DNA of 5,555 nt from NCBI GenBank assembly GCA_946611835.1, contig CAMOEE010000168.1:1-5555 (forward strand). Direction: 5' to 3'. The translations under genes and the position numbers were made by a program. How positions within the stretch are numbered: the first letter of the stretch is position 1; every line of letters begins with the position of its first letter. The stretch is from an uncultured Treponema sp. (GTDB taxonomy: Bacteria > Spirochaetota > Spirochaetia > Treponematales > Treponemataceae). The notes under the pieces were generated by a model. That model was not told the DNA's origin, did not search any database, and saw only the letters and a list, made by a program, of their open reading frames with translations. Of this stretch, positions 4,455 through 5,555 are shown piece after piece.

Positions 4455-5435
4455 CTAATTTGCTTGCGTGAATACGCTGCGGCAGACCCTGAATCCGAGG
4501 TTGCTGCTTTTGCTGTTTGTTGAGCTTCCCGTGCGGTAGAATACCGTGCACTGCTGAGGATCATCGAGCCAGCTCCCGCCTCGTTTTACATGAAGTGAGC
4601 CGATTGCAGGCCCCCTCGGGTTTGTCTGCGGAACCAAAGGAAGAGTGTTTGAGAAATAGTCCCAGCACCATTCGTTTACATTGCCGGTCATGTCGTAAAG
4701 ACCGAGGGAGTTCGGCTCTTTTGTGGCGACATCATGGGTCTCGATGTTGCTGTTCTCGCCGTACCATGCGATTTTGCTGATATCGTTGCTGCCTGAGAAT
4801 GTGTAGTTCTGCTGCTTTTTGCCGCCCCTGGCCGCATATTCCCATTCGGCTTCTGTTGGAAGACGATAGCCGTTGGCAAGAAAATTGCAGTTGACCCTCT
4901 TCCAGATAGGGCTTGCCGTATCGAACTGAGAGAGGTTTGTCTCTGTTCCGATGTTGTAACACGGAGACAGCCCCTGCTGAACGCTGAGCGCATTGCAGTA
5001 AATGATTGCTTCGCCCCAATCGACCATTTCGACAGGACGATTTGCACCGGTGAGTTTTGACGGGTTTTTACCGGTTATGTGAGCATATTGCTGCTGAGTG
5101 ACAAGTGTTTCTGACATATAGAAGTCTGTGAGCGAGACCGGAGAATTTGTCCTTGAACCGCCCATGAGGAAGTGGCCGCCTTCAACCTTAAGCAAATTTG
5201 GAAGCAGCCCGAGTTTTACTTTGACTGTTGCTGCAAGTGATGAAGTTGGGGCGACGCTCTTTATTGGAGTAACAGGCTTTCCGCACTGAGAGCAGAATTT
5301 ATCAATGGCGCTTAAGGTTCCACCGCAAGATGGGCAGGAACGGCAGACTTTTGTGTCTCCGACCGGGAAACCGCAGTTGCTGCAGAAATTTGCATTGTCT
5401 GGAAGCTCTGTTTTGCATTTGATACAGTTCAGCAT
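4455..5435 (-). CDS. Double zinc-ribbon plus SUMF1/FGE-fold protein
   Basis: The N-terminus of this 326-residue protein carries two zinc ribbons: Cys4/Cys7 with Cys18/Cys21, and Cys34/Cys37 with Cys48/Cys51. A linker (about 56-80) leads to a SUMF1 (formylglycine-generating-enzyme, C-type-lectin-like) domain at about 82-322. Its signatures are VEGGHFLMGG, VEMVDWGEAI, YRLPTEAEWEYAARGG, GLYDMTGNVNEWCWDY, RGGSW and LGFRVCR. True FGE uses two cysteines in RGGSxLCxxxxC. Here the first is Asp291 and only Cys296 remains, so formylglycine synthesis is unlikely. Many bacterial SUMF1 proteins are like this, and they include binding proteins and other oxidases. No signal peptide is seen, so it is probably cytoplasmic. 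It heads an operon with the STAS gene. A role in recognition or signalling is inference only. Confidence 0.88.
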   Translation of the reverse strand: MLNCIKCKTELPDNANFCSNCGFPVGDTKVCRSCPSCGGTLSAIDKFCSQCGKPVTPIKSVAPTSSLAATVKVKLGLLPNLLKVEGGHFLMGGSRTNSPVSLTDFYMSETLVTQQQYAHITGKNPSKLTGANRPVEMVDWGEAIIYCNALSVQQGLSPCYNIGTETNLSQFDTASPIWKRVNCNFLANGYRLPTEAEWEYAARGGKKQQNYTFSGSNDISKIAWYGENSNIETHDVATKEPNSLGLYDMTGNVNEWCWDYFSNTLPLVPQTNPRGPAIGSLHVKRGGSWLDDPQQCTVFYRTGSSTNSKSSNLGFRVCRSVFTQAN

Positions 5436-5442
5436 AATTCTT

Positions 5443-5446
5443 CTCC
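5443..5446 (-). promoter_or_regulatory. Ribosome binding site of the SUMF1 gene
   Basis: GGAG on the reverse strand, in the phrase TTGGAGAAGAATT, lies 7 bases before the ATG ending at 5435. It supports that start, which also keeps the first cysteine pair of the zinc ribbon at residues 4 and 7. Confidence 0.7.
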
Positions 5447-5462
5447 AAAATTTAACTTAATA

Positions 5463-5471
5463 ATTATACCA
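5463..5471 (-). promoter_or_regulatory. Extended -10 promoter of the SUMF1-STAS operon
   Basis: The reverse strand reads TGGTATAAT, a perfect TATAAT with the TG one base upstream that marks extended -10 promoters, which can work without a good -35. The match at 17-base spacing (TGTACT) is poor. Transcription would begin near 5456 and give a leader of about 20 bases containing the GGAG ribosome site. Confidence 0.6.
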
Positions 5472-5508
5472 CACGAATTTCAAAAAGTACACAAAGAAAT
5501 CTTCTTAT

Positions 5509-5539
5509 AAAAAAAGGCTGCCCAAAATGAAACAGCTTT
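5509..5539 (-). terminator. Weak candidate terminator of a reverse-strand gene outside the window
   Basis: Reading the reverse strand, AAAGCTG and CAGCCTTT pair with one bulged C around a 12-base loop, and seven T follow (5515-5509). Just before it a reverse-strand frame gives FLEHA and a TAA (5540-5538), which could be the last codons of a gene entering from the right edge. The stem is short, so the call is tentative. Confidence 0.35.
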
Positions 5540-5555
5540 ACGCATGTTCCAGAAA

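Noticed and set aside
4517..5047. Forward and reverse open frames of 87-119 codons within the SUMF1 gene
   Set aside because: They overlap a full-length SUMF1 domain in other frames and show no domain signatures, so they are shadow frames.
4455..5435. Classical formylglycine-generating enzyme (sulfatase activator)
   Set aside because: The first of the two active-site cysteines is Asp291, no sulfatase gene is nearby, and the zinc ribbons are not part of the classical enzyme.
5538..5555. Last codons (FLEHA, stop) of a reverse-strand gene at the right edge
   Set aside because: Five codons are too few to support a gene call. It is noted only as context for the possible terminator at 5509-5539.

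Overview
The window looks like a chromosomal segment of a treponeme-type spirochaete. This is an inference from three things: AT-rich intergenic DNA between moderate-GC genes, a signal peptide with a relaxed spirochaete-style lipobox, and the pairing of a membrane RsbU-type phosphatase with RsbW- and SpoIIAA-like partners and a SUMF1-fold protein. No rRNA, tRNA, transposase, phage gene or CRISPR array is visible.

Layout from left to right. Bases 1-98 are the 3' end of an unidentified forward gene. A 188-base gap follows, holding a long imperfect palindrome built from 9-bp CACAGAT-type units and ending in a T run (140-217), plus a possible promoter. Bases 287-937 encode a RelB/DinJ-type ribbon-helix-helix protein with a very long acidic tail and no toxin gene beside it. 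A convergent reverse-strand gene (944-1963) encodes a predicted exported, lipid-anchored endonuclease/exonuclease/phosphatase-family enzyme. A short AT-rich divergent promoter region with phased A-tracts leads to a forward operon: a transmembrane sensor with HAMP and PP2C/SpoIIE phosphatase domains (2086-3702), then an RsbW-like HATPase (3721-4122). Converging on it with only 2 bases between stop codons is a reverse operon: a double zinc-ribbon plus SUMF1/formylglycine-generating-enzyme-fold protein (5435-4455), then a STAS anti-anti-sigma protein (4424-4125). The right edge holds a possible weak terminator of a further reverse-strand gene lying outside the window.

The central theme is a partner-switching cassette. 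By family knowledge, the RsbW-like protein would phosphorylate the STAS protein on Ser54 and/or sequester a target, and the membrane phosphatase would dephosphorylate the STAS protein in response to an extracytoplasmic signal. All three core parts keep their key motifs. The final target (sigma factor or other protein) is not in the window. The antagonist is transcribed against the switch genes and shares an operon with a SUMF1-fold protein of unknown role, which is the least expected part of the arrangement.

Most notable for a second look: the orphan DinJ-like protein with the acidic tail; the switch cassette split between two convergent operons with an 11-bp perfect inverted repeat over both stop codons; the zinc-ribbon/SUMF1 protein lacking one of the two FGE catalytic cysteines; and the period-9 palindrome.
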